DNA of 64,000 nt from Williamsia sp. CHRR-6 (GCF_018474015.1 NZ_JAHCSG010000001.1:992001-1056000); one strand, 5' to 3'. Counted from the first letter of the stretch, positions 36,637 through 47,974 are shown. The notes: a model not told the origin generated them from the letters alone. Numbers and translations are program-made.

Positions 36637-37629
36637 GTGAGCGTGACGGCGGAGCGGGATCGAGACCAGCTGGTGAAAGCGGCGCGGATGTACTTCGTCG
36701 ACGGCGCCTCGCAGCAAGCGGTAGCCGACGCCCTGGGCACCAGCCGGTCGAACGTGTCGCGGATGCTGACCGCCGCCCGACAGCAGGGCATCGTCGAGAT
36801 CCGGATCATCGACAGCGCTCGGCGCCGCCCCGACCTGGAGGCCGCGCTGTGCGAACGCTTCGGCCTCGACGACTGCCAGGTGGCCGGGTTCGAAGCCGGC
36901 CTCAGCCCAGCGTCGGCGGTGGCCAGCCTGTCCTCGCAGTGGCTGCTGGACAACCTGCGCGAGAACCAGCGGGTGGCCCTGTCGTGGGGAACAGCCCTGC
37001 AGGCGATGGTGTGGGAGACCACCGCCGCCCGCAGCTACGACGTGGAGGTCCTGCAGCTGGTGGGCGGGTTGTCGTCGGTCAACACCGGGGTCACCGGCCA
37101 GGAACTGGTGCGGGAGTTGGCCACTCGGCTGGGGGCGACCTACCGATACCTGCACGCACCGGCCCTGGTGACCAACGCCGCAGCGCGCGATGCGTTCTTG
37201 GGTGAACGCTCCATCGCCGGGGCTCTGGAGGCGGCCAAGCAGGCCGACATCGCCCTGGTCGGCATCGGAACCTTCGGCGACAGTTCGTCGGCAGCCATCA
37301 TCGACGCCCTGTCGTTGTCGCCGACCGATCGTGCTGCGCTGGAGGCACTGTCACCCGCCGGCGACATCTGCGCCCGCTACTACGACATCACCGGCGCCCC
37401 CATCACCTCACCGCTGCTGACCGACCGCGTACTGGCCGTCGACCTCGCCGACCTGCGCCGCATCCCCACCGTCGTGGGCGTCACCTCCGGGCGCGTCAAA
37501 GCCGCCGGCCTGCTGGGGGCACTGCGCGGCGGCTACCTCGATGTCCTCGTGTGCGACGAGAGCGCCGCCCGCGCCACCCTCTCCCTCGACACCGGCACCC
37601 ATCCCAACGAACAAGGAAACCCGACATGA
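36637..37629 (+). CDS. SorC/DeoR-type sugar-binding transcriptional regulator
   Basis: A 330-residue SorC-family regulator: an N-terminal helix-turn-helix (QQAVADALGTSRSNVSRML, about residues 26-45) and a C-terminal sugar-phosphate-binding domain related to phosphosugar isomerases (ALSWGTALQAM; VGIGTFGDSSSA). GTG 36637 is taken as start; GTG 36643 is also possible. Its stop overlaps gutM as ATGA, so it leads the polyol operon. Family members sense the phosphorylated substrate, here the product of the PTS. Confidence 0.9.
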   Translation: MSVTAERDRDQLVKAARMYFVDGASQQAVADALGTSRSNVSRMLTAARQQGIVEIRIIDSARRRPDLEAALCERFGLDDCQVAGFEAGLSPASAVASLSSQWLLDNLRENQRVALSWGTALQAMVWETTAARSYDVEVLQLVGGLSSVNTGVTGQELVRELATRLGATYRYLHAPALVTNAAARDAFLGERSIAGALEAAKQADIALVGIGTFGDSSSAAIIDALSLSPTDRAALEALSPAGDICARYYDITGAPITSPLLTDRVLAVDLADLRRIPTVVGVTSGRVKAAGLLGALRGGYLDVLVCDESAARATLSLDTGTHPNEQGNPT

Positions 37630-38054
37630 CCCTCACCTTCGCCGCGATCTTCGTCGTCCTGTGGATCGGACAGATGTTGTTGGTGTACCGGCAGTCTCAG
37701 CGGTATATGCGTGCGGTGGCCACGTTGCGCGCCGTGGGCGACACCGCCACCGGGCGACACCGCAAGACCGGGCTGCGCACCTTCGTCTCCATCGCCGTCG
37801 TCGACGGCGCCGTGGCCGACGCCCGGGTGCTGTCGGGGTTCACCGTGTTCGCCTCACCCAAGCCGCAACCGGCGCTGATCGGCGCCCGCATCGATGACCT
37901 GATCGCCGGCCCGGTCGACGGAGTGACTCCGCGGGTGGCTGCGGCCGCCACCCACGCCGCCGAGCTGTACCGAGGCCAGATCTCCACCGCCGCACGCAAA
38001 CGCCGCAGCCGGGCGCGTGCTTCGCACCCGCGTTCGCTGGCCTCGGCGAGCTGA
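37626..38054 (+). CDS. gutM: GutM-like glucitol operon activator
   Basis: A 142-residue protein with one N-terminal membrane helix (TFAAIFVVLWIGQMLL) and a soluble domain containing the GRHRKTGLRTFVSIAVVDG segment typical of GutM. GutM is an accessory activator of glucitol operons. Coupled by ATGA overlap to the SorC-type gene and 36 bases before the EIIC gene. The C-terminus is Arg/Ser-rich. Confidence 0.85.
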   Translation: MTLTFAAIFVVLWIGQMLLVYRQSQRYMRAVATLRAVGDTATGRHRKTGLRTFVSIAVVDGAVADARVLSGFTVFASPKPQPALIGARIDDLIAGPVDGVTPRVAAAATHAAELYRGQISTAARKRRSRARASHPRSLASAS

Positions 38055-38090
38055 CCGCTTTCTCCCCATCCATTCGACAGAGGACTCCTC

Positions 38091-38717
38091 ATGTTGCAAC
38101 ACACCGTGCAGTTTCTCGCCGAGACTGCGCCCACCCAGCCCGATCCCGGTGGCATCAACGGCATCCTGGCCAACTGGGCCGAACACTTCATCGGGGTGTT
38201 CCAAGAAGGGGCCAAGCAGTTCACCGCCCTGCTCACCGGCATCGTCCCCCTGCTGGTGGTGCTGCTGACCGCGGTCAACGCGTTGATCCGCCTGATCGGC
38301 ACCCACCGCATCGAGAAGGTGGGCGAACTGGCCGGCCGTGACGGCCTGCAGTACTACCCGCTGCGGTACCTGGTGCTGCCGGTGCTGTCGATGTTCTTCC
38401 TCACCAACCCGATGGCCTACACGCTGGGACGCTTTCTGCCCGAACGCCGTAAACCCGCGTTCTACGACTCGGCGGTCAGCTTCTGCCACCCCATCACCGC
38501 CATCTTCCCGCACGCCAACCCCGGCGAGTACTTCGTGTACGCCGGAATCGCTGCGGGCATAACGAAATTGAACTTGCCGCTGTCCGACCTCGCCGTCCGC
38601 TACTTCTACGTCGGGCTGCTGGTCATCTTCATCCGAGGCATCGTGACCGACATCCTCACCGGGGTCCTGATGCGCCGCCGCGAACGAGCCGTCGCCGCCG
38701 CTGCGGCCACCGCGTGA
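38091..38717 (+). CDS. srlA: PTS glucitol/sorbitol-type EIIC subunit
   Basis: A 208-residue membrane protein matching SrlA/GutA, the EIIC (C2) component of the glucitol PTS. Family segments are [32 protein letters not shown] and [20 protein letters not shown]. It forms part of the polyol channel. Preceded by GAGGA; followed after 19 bases by the second membrane subunit. Confidence 0.92.
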   Translation: MLQHTVQFLAETAPTQPDPGGINGILANWAEHFIGVFQEGAKQFTALLTGIVPLLVVLLTAVNALIRLIGTHRIEKVGELAGRDGLQYYPLRYLVLPVLSMFFLTNPMAYTLGRFLPERRKPAFYDSAVSFCHPITAIFPHANPGEYFVYAGIAAGITKLNLPLSDLAVRYFYVGLLVIFIRGIVTDILTGVLMRRRERAVAAAAATA

Positions 38718-38736
38718 TCGAACAGGAGCCACCACA

Positions 38737-39333
38737 GTGAACATCGCCAGCCCCGAGGCCACCCCGGTCCTCAAGCGCACCAACACCATGTTCGAGAAGA
38801 TCACCACCGCCCTGACCAAACTCGGTCGAGGTGTGGGCGGGGTGGTCGCCGTGTTCTACCAGTCCGGCCGCGACAGCGTCGACACCGTCATCAAGAACGT
38901 GTTGCCGTTCATCGCGTTCATCTCGTTCCTCATCGGTCTCATCACTGCCACCGGCGTGGGCAAATGGATCGCCGACACGCTTTCGCCGTTGGCGGGCAAC
39001 GTCTTCGGCCTGCTGCTCATCTCGTTCATCGTGTGCCTGCCGTTCCTGTCACCGGTGTTGGGGCCGGGTGCGGTCATCGCGCAGGTGATCGGCACCCTGC
39101 TGGGCGTGCAGATCGGGATGGGCAACATCCCGCCCCAGTACGCCCTGCCCGCCCTGTTCGCCATCGACGGACAGGTGGGCTGTGACTTCATCCCCGTCGG
39201 CCTGGCGCTGGCCGAGGCCGAACCGGAGACGGTGGAAGTCGGTGTGCCCGCGGTGCTGTTCTCCCGGATGCTCACCGGACCGTTGGCGGTGGTGATCGCC
39301 TACTTCGCCAGCTTCGGGCTGTTCAGCAGCTGA
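38737..39333 (+). CDS. PTS glucitol-type second membrane subunit (SrlE C-terminal part)
   Basis: A 198-residue protein corresponding to the C-terminal membrane half of enterobacterial SrlE. Visible family segments include [59 protein letters not shown] and [13 protein letters not shown]. In Escherichia coli this domain is fused behind the EIIB domain; here EIIB is a separate gene located after it. GTG 38737 has CAGGAG upstream. Split and swapped order is the notable feature; all segments needed seem present. Confidence 0.87.
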   Translation: MNIASPEATPVLKRTNTMFEKITTALTKLGRGVGGVVAVFYQSGRDSVDTVIKNVLPFIAFISFLIGLITATGVGKWIADTLSPLAGNVFGLLLISFIVCLPFLSPVLGPGAVIAQVIGTLLGVQIGMGNIPPQYALPALFAIDGQVGCDFIPVGLALAEAEPETVEVGVPAVLFSRMLTGPLAVVIAYFASFGLFSS

Positions 39334-39390
39334 CCAGATCGACCAGCCACCAGACGTTTTCGCAATCATTCGAGACCAGGAGAGACATCC

Positions 39391-39768
39391 ATGACCGAGT
39401 ATTCGGCAGTCACCATCACCAAGGGCAACGGCGGCTGGGGCGGTCCACTGACCGTGACCCCCACCGCAGACAAGCCGCTGATCTATTCGGTGACCGGCGG
39501 CGGCATCCATCCGGTGGCCCAGCGCATCGCCGAGCTGACCGGCGGCGAGACCTTCGACGGCTTCAAGAGTTCCGCGCCGTTCGACAAGCTGGCGGTGGCC
39601 GTCATCGACTGCGGCGGCACCGCCCGCATCGGGGTGTATCCGATGAAAGGTGTGCTCACAGTTGACGTGCACGCCACCACGCCGGCCGGGCCACTCGCAT
39701 CGTTCATCACCGAGGCCAACTTCGTCTCCGGGGTGGGACCCGACCAGGTGACGGCGGCCGGGCAGTGA
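39391..39768 (+). CDS. PTS glucitol-type EIIB subunit (SrlE N-terminal part)
   Basis: A 125-residue soluble protein equal to the N-terminal EIIB domain of SrlE: ITKGNGGWGGPLTVTP at the start and the phosphorylated cysteine in VAVIDCGGTARIGVYPMKG. It transfers phosphate from EIIA to the incoming polyol. It stands alone instead of being fused to the membrane domain. AGGAGAG lies upstream of its ATG, and its stop overlaps the next GTG start. Confidence 0.9.
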   Translation: MTEYSAVTITKGNGGWGGPLTVTPTADKPLIYSVTGGGIHPVAQRIAELTGGETFDGFKSSAPFDKLAVAVIDCGGTARIGVYPMKGVLTVDVHATTPAGPLASFITEANFVSGVGPDQVTAAGQ

Positions 39769-40232
39769 CGGCCACAACACCGATGCCCGACATCGAACCG
39801 GTGACCGACACCCCCACCCACACCCCCGCCGACAACACGGTGCGCTACGACACCGCCGTCACCCGCGTGGGCTCTATGGTGGCCGACTTCGTCGAGCAGA
39901 AGATCCTCATCTTCTTCGGCGAGGGCGCACCCGAAGAGCTGCACGACATCTCGGTGCTGCACCAGCCGGTGGTCAACGTCGGTGGCATCCAGACCGGTGA
40001 CGTGCTGCTGCTCGACGAGCACGAGTTCGAAGTCCTCGCGGTGGGGGCGGTGGCCAACGACAACCTGGTCAACCTCGGCCACATCGACCTCAAGTTCAAC
40101 GGTAAGACCTCCGCCGGACTCCCCGGCGACGTCTGCCTGCCCGACGTGGTGCCGCCCCTGCTGATCCCCGGCAGCCGGTTCCGGATCGTCAGCGCAGCAG
40201 CACATTCGGCAACTGTCAGTCAGGAGCAGTGA
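39765..40232 (+). CDS. srlB: PTS glucitol-type EIIA subunit
   Basis: A 155-residue EIIA of the glucitol family (PTSIIA_gutA). After a Pro/Thr-rich head of about 25 residues, the family pattern TAVTRVGSMVADF, LIFFGEGAPEELHDIS, VGAVANDNLVNLGHIDLKF follows. The expected phosphorylated His is in VLHQPV, where E. coli has IHCHGEL, so one of its two histidines is absent. GTG start overlaps the EIIB stop. Accepts phosphate from HPr, not encoded here. Confidence 0.88.
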   Translation: MTATTPMPDIEPVTDTPTHTPADNTVRYDTAVTRVGSMVADFVEQKILIFFGEGAPEELHDISVLHQPVVNVGGIQTGDVLLLDEHEFEVLAVGAVANDNLVNLGHIDLKFNGKTSAGLPGDVCLPDVVPPLLIPGSRFRIVSAAAHSATVSQEQ

Positions 40233-41543
40233 TGAGCTACACCCAACGACTTCTCGAACGTCAGGCCGCCCTGGGTCACCCGGTGCGGGTGGGGCTGGTG
40301 GGGGCCGGTCAGATGGGCCTGGGGTTCATCGCCCAGGTGGGCCGCATCGACGGCATGACCATCGCAGCCGTGGCCGACGTGATTCCCGGACGCGCCGCCC
40401 AAGCGCTGCACAAGGCCGGCGAAAGTCCGGTGACCGCAACCGATCTCGACGAGCTCTCGGCGGCCATCGACGCCGGCACACCGGTGGCGGTCACCGACGC
40501 GGCGCTGCTCACGCGGCTGCCCGTGGAGATCATCGTCGACGCCAGCGGTGTACCCGAGGTGGGCGCACAGGTGGCCTTCGCCGGCCTGCTGGCCGGCAAA
40601 GACGTGGCCCTGCTCAACGTGGAGTGCGACGTCACCATCGGCTACGTGCTCTCGGCCATCGCCAAGCAGTGCGGGCAGGTCTACACCGTCTGCCGTGGCG
40701 ACGAGCCGGCCGAGGCCAAACGACTGGTCGACTTCGCCCGCGATCTCGCGTTCGAGGTGGTGTGTGCAGGCAAGGGCAAGAACAACCCCCTCAACCCGCA
40801 CGCCACCCCCGCCGACCTCGCCGACGAGGCCGCGGCCAAACACATGAACCCGAAGATGTTGGCCAGCTTCGTCGATGGGTCCAAGGCGATGATCGAGATG
40901 GCGTCGCTGGCCAACACCACCGGCCTGCAGGTCAGCACCCGCGGCATGTACGGCCCGGCCTCGACGGTGCAGACACTGTCACAGACGTTCCGGCCCGTCG
41001 CCGAGGGCGGCGTGTTGGATCGACCGGGCGTGGTGGACTACTGCACCGGCCCGGTGGCGCCGGGGGTGTTCGTGGTCATCAAGTCCGATGATCCGATCGT
41101 GGCCTCGGAGATGACGTACCTGAAGATGGGCGACGGGCCCTACTTCACGCTGTACCGGCCGTATCACCTCGCCAGCATCGAGGCACCGCTGTCGGTGGCC
41201 GAGGCGGTGATCGACCGGGTGCCGTCGCTGGCCCCCACCCACTGGAACGCCGAGGTGGTCGCCGGGGCCAAACGTGCACTGTCGGTGGGCGACACCCTCG
41301 ACGGGATCGGCGGCACCAGCGTGTACGGGGTCATCGAGTCGGCCGAAACGGTGCGTGCCGAGAACCTGGTGCCGCTGGGGTTGCTCGACGGCGCCCGCGT
41401 CATCCGCGATGTGCCCATCGACGCGATCATCACCGCTGAGGACATCGAGTTGCGTCCCGGCACCACCATCGAAGCCCTTCGTCTGCTGCAGGATCGGATG
41501 CTGGCCGGTGAGCGGCTACCCGAGTCCATCGGAGCTGTGGCCC

Positions 41544-41554
<11 letters not shown>
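40232..41554 (+). CDS. NAD(P)-dependent oxidoreductase with C-terminal SAF domain
   Basis: A 440-residue protein with an N-terminal Rossmann fold ([16 protein letters not shown]) of the homoserine-dehydrogenase-like NAD-binding class and a C-terminal SAF domain ([23 protein letters not shown]). Such proteins occur next to polyol PTS genes; their reactions are poorly defined. Being directly after the PTS genes, oxidation of the imported polyol phosphate is the most economical role. ATG 40232 shares a base with the EIIA stop. The stop lies 11 bases inside the next gene. Confidence 0.8.
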
Positions 41555-42586
<1,032 letters not shown>

Positions 42587-42590
<4 letters not shown>

Positions 42591-43618
42591 CCACGACAAT
42601 TGCCGCGCCCGCCCCCAGCACGGCCAAGACCACCGACATGACCTACTCCGATGCCGTTCGGGAGGCGCTGAGCCTGGCCATGGAGGCCGACGAACGAGTC
42701 TTCATCCTCGGCGAGGACATCGGCGTGTATGGCGGTGCGTTCGGGGTGACCAAGGGGATGCTGGATCGCTTCGGGCCGCAACGCGTGCGTGACACCCCCA
42801 TCTCCGAGCTGGGCATCGTCGGCGCCGCCGTGGGCGCGGCGATGGTGGGGATGCGCCCGGTGGTAGAGATCCAGTTCTCCGACTTCACCAACCAGGCGAT
42901 GGACCAGATCGTCAACCAGGCCGCCAAGATCCACTTCATGCTGGGTGGGGCGGCGCATGTGCCGATGGTGCTGCGCGCCCCATCCGGGTCGGGAACCGGT
43001 GCTGCAGCACAGCATTCGCAGAGCCTGGAAGCGTGGTTTGCTCACGTCCCGGGACTGAAGGTGGTGCTGCCCGCGACCGCGGCCGACGCCAAGGGTTTGC
43101 TGCTGGCCGCGATCGACGACCCCAACCCGGTGATCGTGCTGGAACACAAGCTGCTCTACCGGACCACCGGCTCGGTACCGGTCGGCAATGCCCGGGTGCC
43201 GTTGGGAAAGGCGAATGTGGCCTGCCGTGGTGACGATGTGACCATCGTGGCCACCGGGGTGATGGTGTCCCGGGCGCTGGCTGCCGCAGAGGTGTTGCGG
43301 GAGAGTGGGATCGGGGTGACGGTGGTCGATCCGCGCACCCTGGTGCCGCTGGACGAGCAGACCATCCTCGAGGAGGTGAAGGCCACCGGCCGGGTGCTAC
43401 TGGTGCAGGAGGCCCCCCGCAACGGCGGCTTCATGAGCGAGATCGCCGCGCGGATCGCGGGATCCGATGCGATCTATCACCTGCTGGCGCCCATCGAGCG
43501 GCTCTGCGGGTTGGATGCCCCCATCCCGTATGCGCCGGAGTTGGAGAAGGCCAGCGTCCCGCAGATCGACGACATCGTGGCCGGGGCCAAGGCACTGATG
43601 GAGAACAGCTATGCGTGA
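42587..43618 (+). CDS. E1 beta subunit, acetoin/pyruvate-type dehydrogenase
   Basis: A 343-residue transketolase-like E1 beta chain (AcoB/PdhB type). Motifs include [50 protein letters not shown] and [16 protein letters not shown] 42587 overlaps the E1 alpha stop, and its stop is eight bases inside the E2 gene. The pair forms an alpha2-beta2 E1. Confidence 0.92.
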
Positions 43619-44957
43619 GGTTCCCCTGGTGATGCCCAAGATGTCGATGACCATGACCGAGGGCACGTTTTTGTTGTGGCGCAAGCAGACCGGCGACACC
43701 GTCCGCAACGGGGATGTGGTGTGCGAGGTGGCCAGCGACAAGGTGGACATGGAGGTGGAATCACCGGTCGACGGGACTCTGGGGCGGCTGGTCGCTGAAC
43801 CTGATGACGTGATCGCCGTGGGAGAGCCGTTGGCCTACATCAGCACCGACTCCGACGACCTGCTGGGTGGGCTGTTCGACGCCGAGCCGACCACCGAGAC
43901 CACACCGGCCGCGGCCGATGTGGGTGTGCTGGAGCCGGCAGGGGTGGCAGCAGGCGCTACGGCCGCGGTGCCCCGGGCCACCCCGCCGTCCCGACGCGGA
44001 CCGCAGCCCGCGGTGCCGTTCGCCCGGCGTCGCGCCAGTGAGCTACAACTGGATCTGCGGACCGTGATCGGTTCCGGGCCAGGCGGTGTGGTCACGGTGA
44101 GTGACGTGGAGACCGCAGCGCAGACCCGCACCGCTGCCACGGCACCCACCGCCGCGCCTGTTCTGGCGCCCACCGAGGCGTCCACGCCAGCGCCCACCGA
44201 GGCGTCCACGCCAGCGCCCACCGAGGCGTCCACGCCAGCGCCCACCGAGGCGGCGACCAGCCCGTTCGGTCCCACCGAGGTGGTCGCGTTGAGTCGCATC
44301 GCGCGGGTGGCCGGTCCGGCCCTCACCCGCTCGTGGACCACCATTCCCCATGTCACCCATCACGATTCGGCGGACATCACCGAACTCGACGCGTTCCGGC
44401 GGGAGATCGACGCTGGCACCGACGGCCATCGGGTGACACTGCTGGCGTTCATCATGGTGGCGGTGGCGCGCGCCCTGCGGGAGTACCCACGGGTGAACAG
44501 TTCGCTGTCGGCCGACGAGAAGTCGTTGGTGCTCAAACGGTTCTGCCGACTGGGGGTGGCCGTCGACACCGACGACGGGCTGGTGGTGCCGGTGATCGGC
44601 GACGCCGACCGCAAAGGCGTGCTAGAGCTCAGCGGCGACCTGACGGATGTGTCGACACGGGCCCGAGCGGGCACGCTGACCGGCGACGACCTGTCCGGGG
44701 CCACGTTCACCATCTCCAGTCTGGGCGGTATCGGCGGCACCGGGTTCACCCCCATCGTCAACGGGTCCGAGGTGGCCATCCTCGGGGTGTCGCGCGCAGC
44801 CATGCAGCCGGTGTGGGACGGGTCGCAGTTCGTGCCGCGGTTGATGCTGCCGTTGAGCCTGTCCTACGACCATCGGGTGATCGATGGGGCGTTGGCGGCA
44901 CGGTTCACCGCGCATCTGGCGCGTTCCCTCGGTGATGCCCGCCGCCTGGTCCTGTGA
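43611..44957 (+). CDS. E2 acyltransferase (lipoyl) subunit
   Basis: A 448-residue dihydrolipoamide acyltransferase. One N-terminal lipoyl domain carries the lipoylated Lys in [10 protein letters not shown] (residue 44). An E3/E1-binding domain follows ([15 protein letters not shown]), then a Thr/Pro/Ala linker with three STPAPTEA repeats. The C-terminal catalytic domain ends with the active-site DHRVIDG. No E3 (dihydrolipoamide dehydrogenase) gene is nearby, so the complex must borrow a housekeeping E3. The acyl group carried is unknown. Confidence 0.92.
   Translation: MREVPLVMPKMSMTMTEGTFLLWRKQTGDTVRNGDVVCEVASDKVDMEVESPVDGTLGRLVAEPDDVIAVGEPLAYISTDSDDLLGGLFDAEPTTETTPAAADVGVLEPAGVAAGATAAVPRATPPSRRGPQPAVPFARRRASELQLDLRTVIGSGPGGVVTVSDVETAAQTRTAATAPTAAPVLAPTEASTPAPTEASTPAPTEASTPAPTEAATSPFGPTEVVALSRIARVAGPALTRSWTTIPHVTHHDSADITELDAFRREIDAGTDGHRVTLLAFIMVAVARALREYPRVNSSLSADEKSLVLKRFCRLGVAVDTDDGLVVPVIGDADRKGVLELSGDLTDVSTRARAGTLTGDDLSGATFTISSLGGIGGTGFTPIVNGSEVAILGVSRAAMQPVWDGSQFVPRLMLPLSLSYDHRVIDGALAARFTAHLARSLGDARRLVL
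44166..44252. repeat. In-frame 24-bp tandem repeat in E2 linker
   Basis: Three 24-base units beginning gcgcccaccgaggcg plus a 15-base partial encode APTEASTP repeats in the flexible linker of E2. Copy-number change would only alter linker length. Confidence 0.9.
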
Positions 44958-45008
44958 CGACGATGGCGACGCGTCCGGGCAGGTCACACGGCCGGGTAGG
45001 CTCGTGCG

Positions 45009-45740
45009 ATGGCATTCCTGCGACAGCGACGCGGCAGCGTCGGGGTGGTGTTGGCCGCCGGCAAGGGCACCCGGGTGGGTCGCGACACCAACAAGGCCTA
45101 CATTTCGTTGGCGGGTCGTCGGATGGTGTCGTGGAGTCTGCACGCCCTGGCCGCCGTACCGGAGTTGAGCCGACTGCTGTTGGTGGTGCGCGAAGCCGAG
45201 CTGGAGCGTGCCCGATCAATCGTCGAACGCGAATGCCCCGATCTCGGGGTGGAGCTGGTGGTGGGCGGCGCCACCCGGCATCAGTCGGAGTTGGCTGCGC
45301 TGCAGCATATCTCCGACGACATCGCGTCGGGCCGGGCGGACATCGTGCTGATCCACGACGGTGCCCGTCCGCTGGCGGGCACCGAGATGATGCGGGCGGC
45401 GCTGTCGGTTGCTCGCGAATTCGGTGGTGCCATACCGGCGTTGGAAGTCAGTGGGCTGGTGGCGGTGAACGACGAGGGCGCGGTGGTGCCGGTCAGTGGC
45501 GGCGAGGCGGTGGTGCGGGTGCAGACCCCGCAGGCGTTTCGAGCGCCGGAGTTGTTGCGCGCCTACCTGGCTGCCGACGCGGCCGGCTTCGAAGGCACCG
45601 ACACCTCATCGTGCATGGAGAACTTCTCCGACACCGAGATCCGCACTTTCGCCGGCCACGAACGAAACCTCAAGGTGACCTACGCCCACGACGTGTTCTT
45701 GGCCGAGAAGCTGCTGGCCATGCACCACTACCGTTTGTAG
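45009..45740 (+). CDS. IspD/TarI-family cytidylyltransferase-like protein with altered active site
   Basis: A 243-residue nucleotidyltransferase of the IspD/TarI superfamily: LAAGKGTRVG for CTP binding, DTNKAY with the conserved Lys, HDGARPL, VQTPQAF and a C-terminal LKVTYAHD. In IspD and TarI an Arg stands eight residues before the Thr of TPQ and contacts the substrate; here that position is Gly (SGGEAVVRV), so the natural substrate is probably neither methylerythritol phosphate nor ribitol phosphate bound in the normal way. It begins 51 bases after the E2 gene and may use the phosphorylated polyol delivered by the PTS. The housekeeping ispD should be elsewhere. Confidence 0.78.
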   Translation: MAFLRQRRGSVGVVLAAGKGTRVGRDTNKAYISLAGRRMVSWSLHALAAVPELSRLLLVVREAELERARSIVERECPDLGVELVVGGATRHQSELAALQHISDDIASGRADIVLIHDGARPLAGTEMMRAALSVAREFGGAIPALEVSGLVAVNDEGAVVPVSGGEAVVRVQTPQAFRAPELLRAYLAADAAGFEGTDTSSCMENFSDTEIRTFAGHERNLKVTYAHDVFLAEKLLAMHHYRL

Positions 45741-45770
45741 CGAGGCTGTTTCGCCGTCAGGAGGATGACC

Positions 45771-46082
45771 GTGGACGGGCGTGAGACCGCGGTGCTGCAG
45801 TGCGATCACTGTGGTGTAGAAGCCGACCACGTCCTGCAGTATGCGGGTCGACTGCTTGCGTCCACCGAATGCTCGAACTGCGGATTCACCTGGCACCGAG
45901 GTGAAGCCGACCTGCGTGAGGAGTACGTGAAGGATCTGCTGTCGCGGGTGTGGACCAAGCCGGCACGCTGGCAGCGCCGACTGCGACGGCGGCCGGTGAG
46001 CACACTGCTGGAACTACCCGCGGCCATCGCCACCCAGCCCCTGAAGTTTGTCCGGGAGTTCGTGGCTGTGCTGCGGCGGTGA
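45771..46082 (+). CDS. Small zinc-ribbon protein
   Basis: A 103-residue protein with two Cys pairs, CDHC and CSNC, about 23 residues apart, forming a likely zinc ribbon, followed by a basic helical C-terminus. GTG 45771 is preferred over ATG 45765 because AGGAGG (45759-45764) abuts the ATG but is 6 bases from the GTG. It follows the IspD-like gene by 30 bases and may end the operon. Function unknown; nucleic-acid or protein binding is possible. Confidence 0.75.
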   Translation: MDGRETAVLQCDHCGVEADHVLQYAGRLLASTECSNCGFTWHRGEADLREEYVKDLLSRVWTKPARWQRRLRRRPVSTLLELPAAIATQPLKFVREFVAVLRR

Positions 46083-46123
46083 TCGTCGAGTCGGCTGCCC
46101 CCGGGCACCAGCGAAGGTTGGGA

Positions 46124-47776
46124 TCAGTGGATGTCGAGCCGGCGAGCGAGTTCCGCGCCACCGACCTCTCGGATGAAGGCAGGGTCACCGCAGACCACCA
46201 GTTGCTCGCGCGCGCGGGACAATCCGACGTAGAGACGTTCTCTGGCGCGATCGTCGGCGGCGGTCTGGTTGAGGGCCAGCACCACCACATCACGTTCCAG
46301 GCCCTTGAAGCCGAGCACGTGGCCGTAGAACACCTGATCGCCGTCCCAGAATGTGTCCCAGTAGGCCGCATTTCCCGCGGCCTGGCGTTCAGTCTGTTCG
46401 GGATGTCTACTGCCGGTGGCCAACAACGCGATGTTGATCGGCTGCCACCCTTCATCGAGCAGTGGGTCGATCTGATCGTCGGCCACAGCCAGTGCCTCGG
46501 CCGCGTCACACGGCACGAACCGGACGTCGGGCCCGTCGCCTCCGTTGAGTCGCATTCGTTGTCCGATCAGCGGTGAGAACGTCTCGGCGATCTGTCGGGT
46601 GTTGCGGATGTTGGCGTCGAGCACCAACGGCACCAACGGAACTGGCGGCGAGCCTTGCCGCTGGAACACCCGTTGTCCCTCATCGCTGAACACGTAGACC
46701 CCGCCGTTGTCCGGGTCGCGCAGACACGCCAGCAGGGGGTGCCACCACTGGTCGGCGAAGTCTTGGGCTTCGTCGACGATGATCGCGTCGAACCGGTGTC
46801 CCGGCGGCAGGGCCTCAGCCAAGTTCAGCATGGCACTGGGCAATTCGTGCTCCCAGAACCGCACGGTCTCCTCGGTTCGCAGGCTCTCGTCCGGACCGGC
46901 TGGGGCACCCCACAGTTTGCCCAACTCGTGGAACTCACCGACGTAGGCGGGCTGCTCACGCCGCGACCATCCGCTGGTGGTGCGACGCAGATACGAGGCC
47001 AGGCCATGCGAATAGCAGATCAGCGCCACCCGACGTCCATCGCGGCCGAGGCGACGGGCCTGCTCCATCGCCAGATACGTCTTGCCGCTACCGGCACCGC
47101 CGCGCACCTCCACCCGTGGCAGCAGCGCGGCGGCCTGCAGGATCATCACCTGCTGCTCGGACAGCAGGTCGGCAGTTCCAGCGGTCTCCAACGCCCGCGC
47201 CACCACATCGTGTTGCGGCAGACCGCGGCCGCCCAATGCCGTGCGTAGCTCCGCGATCCCATCCACGTCCAGCTGCGCTTCGCGATCGGAGCGATTCATC
47301 AACGCGTGGTGCAGGATCGAGACGAACTGGTCCAACTGATCGCGGTCGATCACCTTCCACCGCGGGCAGTCGGACACCGCGAAATCGGCTGGCACCGACG
47401 AATGCGGAAACACCACCAGGTGCGTCCAGCGCACCCGTCGCCCGGTCCATCGCGGGTCAGACTCGACGAAAGACCTCAGGGCATAACAGGAGCCACGGGC
47501 CTGGGCGACGGGGTCAATTCGATGCCGGGTGTCGCCCCGGCCCTGCCACCACCCGGTGCCGTCGTGGGTGATCTCGCCGGCCTTCACCTCCAGACACACG
47601 ATGCCCGCGCCGGCCATCGCCACCACGAAATCGGCCTCACGGTCCTTGACGTGGTCGGTCACCCGTTGCCCGACGACGATCAGATCATCATCACCGAACT
47701 GCTCGATCAGCCTGCGGTAGACCAACTCCTCGGCCGAGTTGGCGAAACGGGGATGGGGCGGAATCGTCTGCGCCAT
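46124..47776 (-). CDS. NERD nuclease-SF1 (UvrD-like) helicase
   Basis: A 550-residue protein with an N-terminal NERD nuclease-related domain (acidic/Lys motif in DREADFVVAM and CLEVKAGE, residues 40-70) and an SF1 helicase: Walker A GGAGSGKTYLA, VDEAQDF for motif II, and RLYVGLSRAREQL for motif VI. ATG 47776 is chosen over the frame's earlier start because the family alignment begins at MAQTIPPHPRF. It is divergent from a PLD-SF2 helicase 198 bases away. NERD-helicases are found in plasmids and defence-rich regions; a defence role is an inference. Confidence 0.85.
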   Translation of the reverse strand: MAQTIPPHPRFANSAEELVYRRLIEQFGDDDLIVVGQRVTDHVKDREADFVVAMAGAGIVCLEVKAGEITHDGTGWWQGRGDTRHRIDPVAQARGSCYALRSFVESDPRWTGRRVRWTHLVVFPHSSVPADFAVSDCPRWKVIDRDQLDQFVSILHHALMNRSDREAQLDVDGIAELRTALGGRGLPQHDVVARALETAGTADLLSEQQVMILQAAALLPRVEVRGGAGSGKTYLAMEQARRLGRDGRRVALICYSHGLASYLRRTTSGWSRREQPAYVGEFHELGKLWGAPAGPDESLRTEETVRFWEHELPSAMLNLAEALPPGHRFDAIIVDEAQDFADQWWHPLLACLRDPDNGGVYVFSDEGQRVFQRQGSPPVPLVPLVLDANIRNTRQIAETFSPLIGQRMRLNGGDGPDVRFVPCDAAEALAVADDQIDPLLDEGWQPINIALLATGSRHPEQTERQAAGNAAYWDTFWDGDQVFYGHVLGFKGLERDVVVLALNQTAADDRARERLYVGLSRAREQLVVCGDPAFIREVGGAELARRLDIH

Positions 47777-47974
47777 GTCATCACTGTGGCATGTCGGTGG
47801 TCTGGAATCGGGCAGATCGCCGATGTGCACCCCACACCTCGCAGAATCCGTGCCGGTCACCACACAGAGGAAGTGCGCGGTTGGGAACCCAGACACTCGG
47901 ACCGAATCGGACCACGAATGTGTCGAGCCCGCTAGGGTTGCCGGCATCGACACCCACACCGGTTCTCGCGCGCT

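Noticed and set aside
45009-45740. Housekeeping ispD of the MEP pathway
   Set aside because: Substrate Arg position is Gly and the gene lies in a catabolic operon away from ispF/carD, so assignment as the essential enzyme is not justified.
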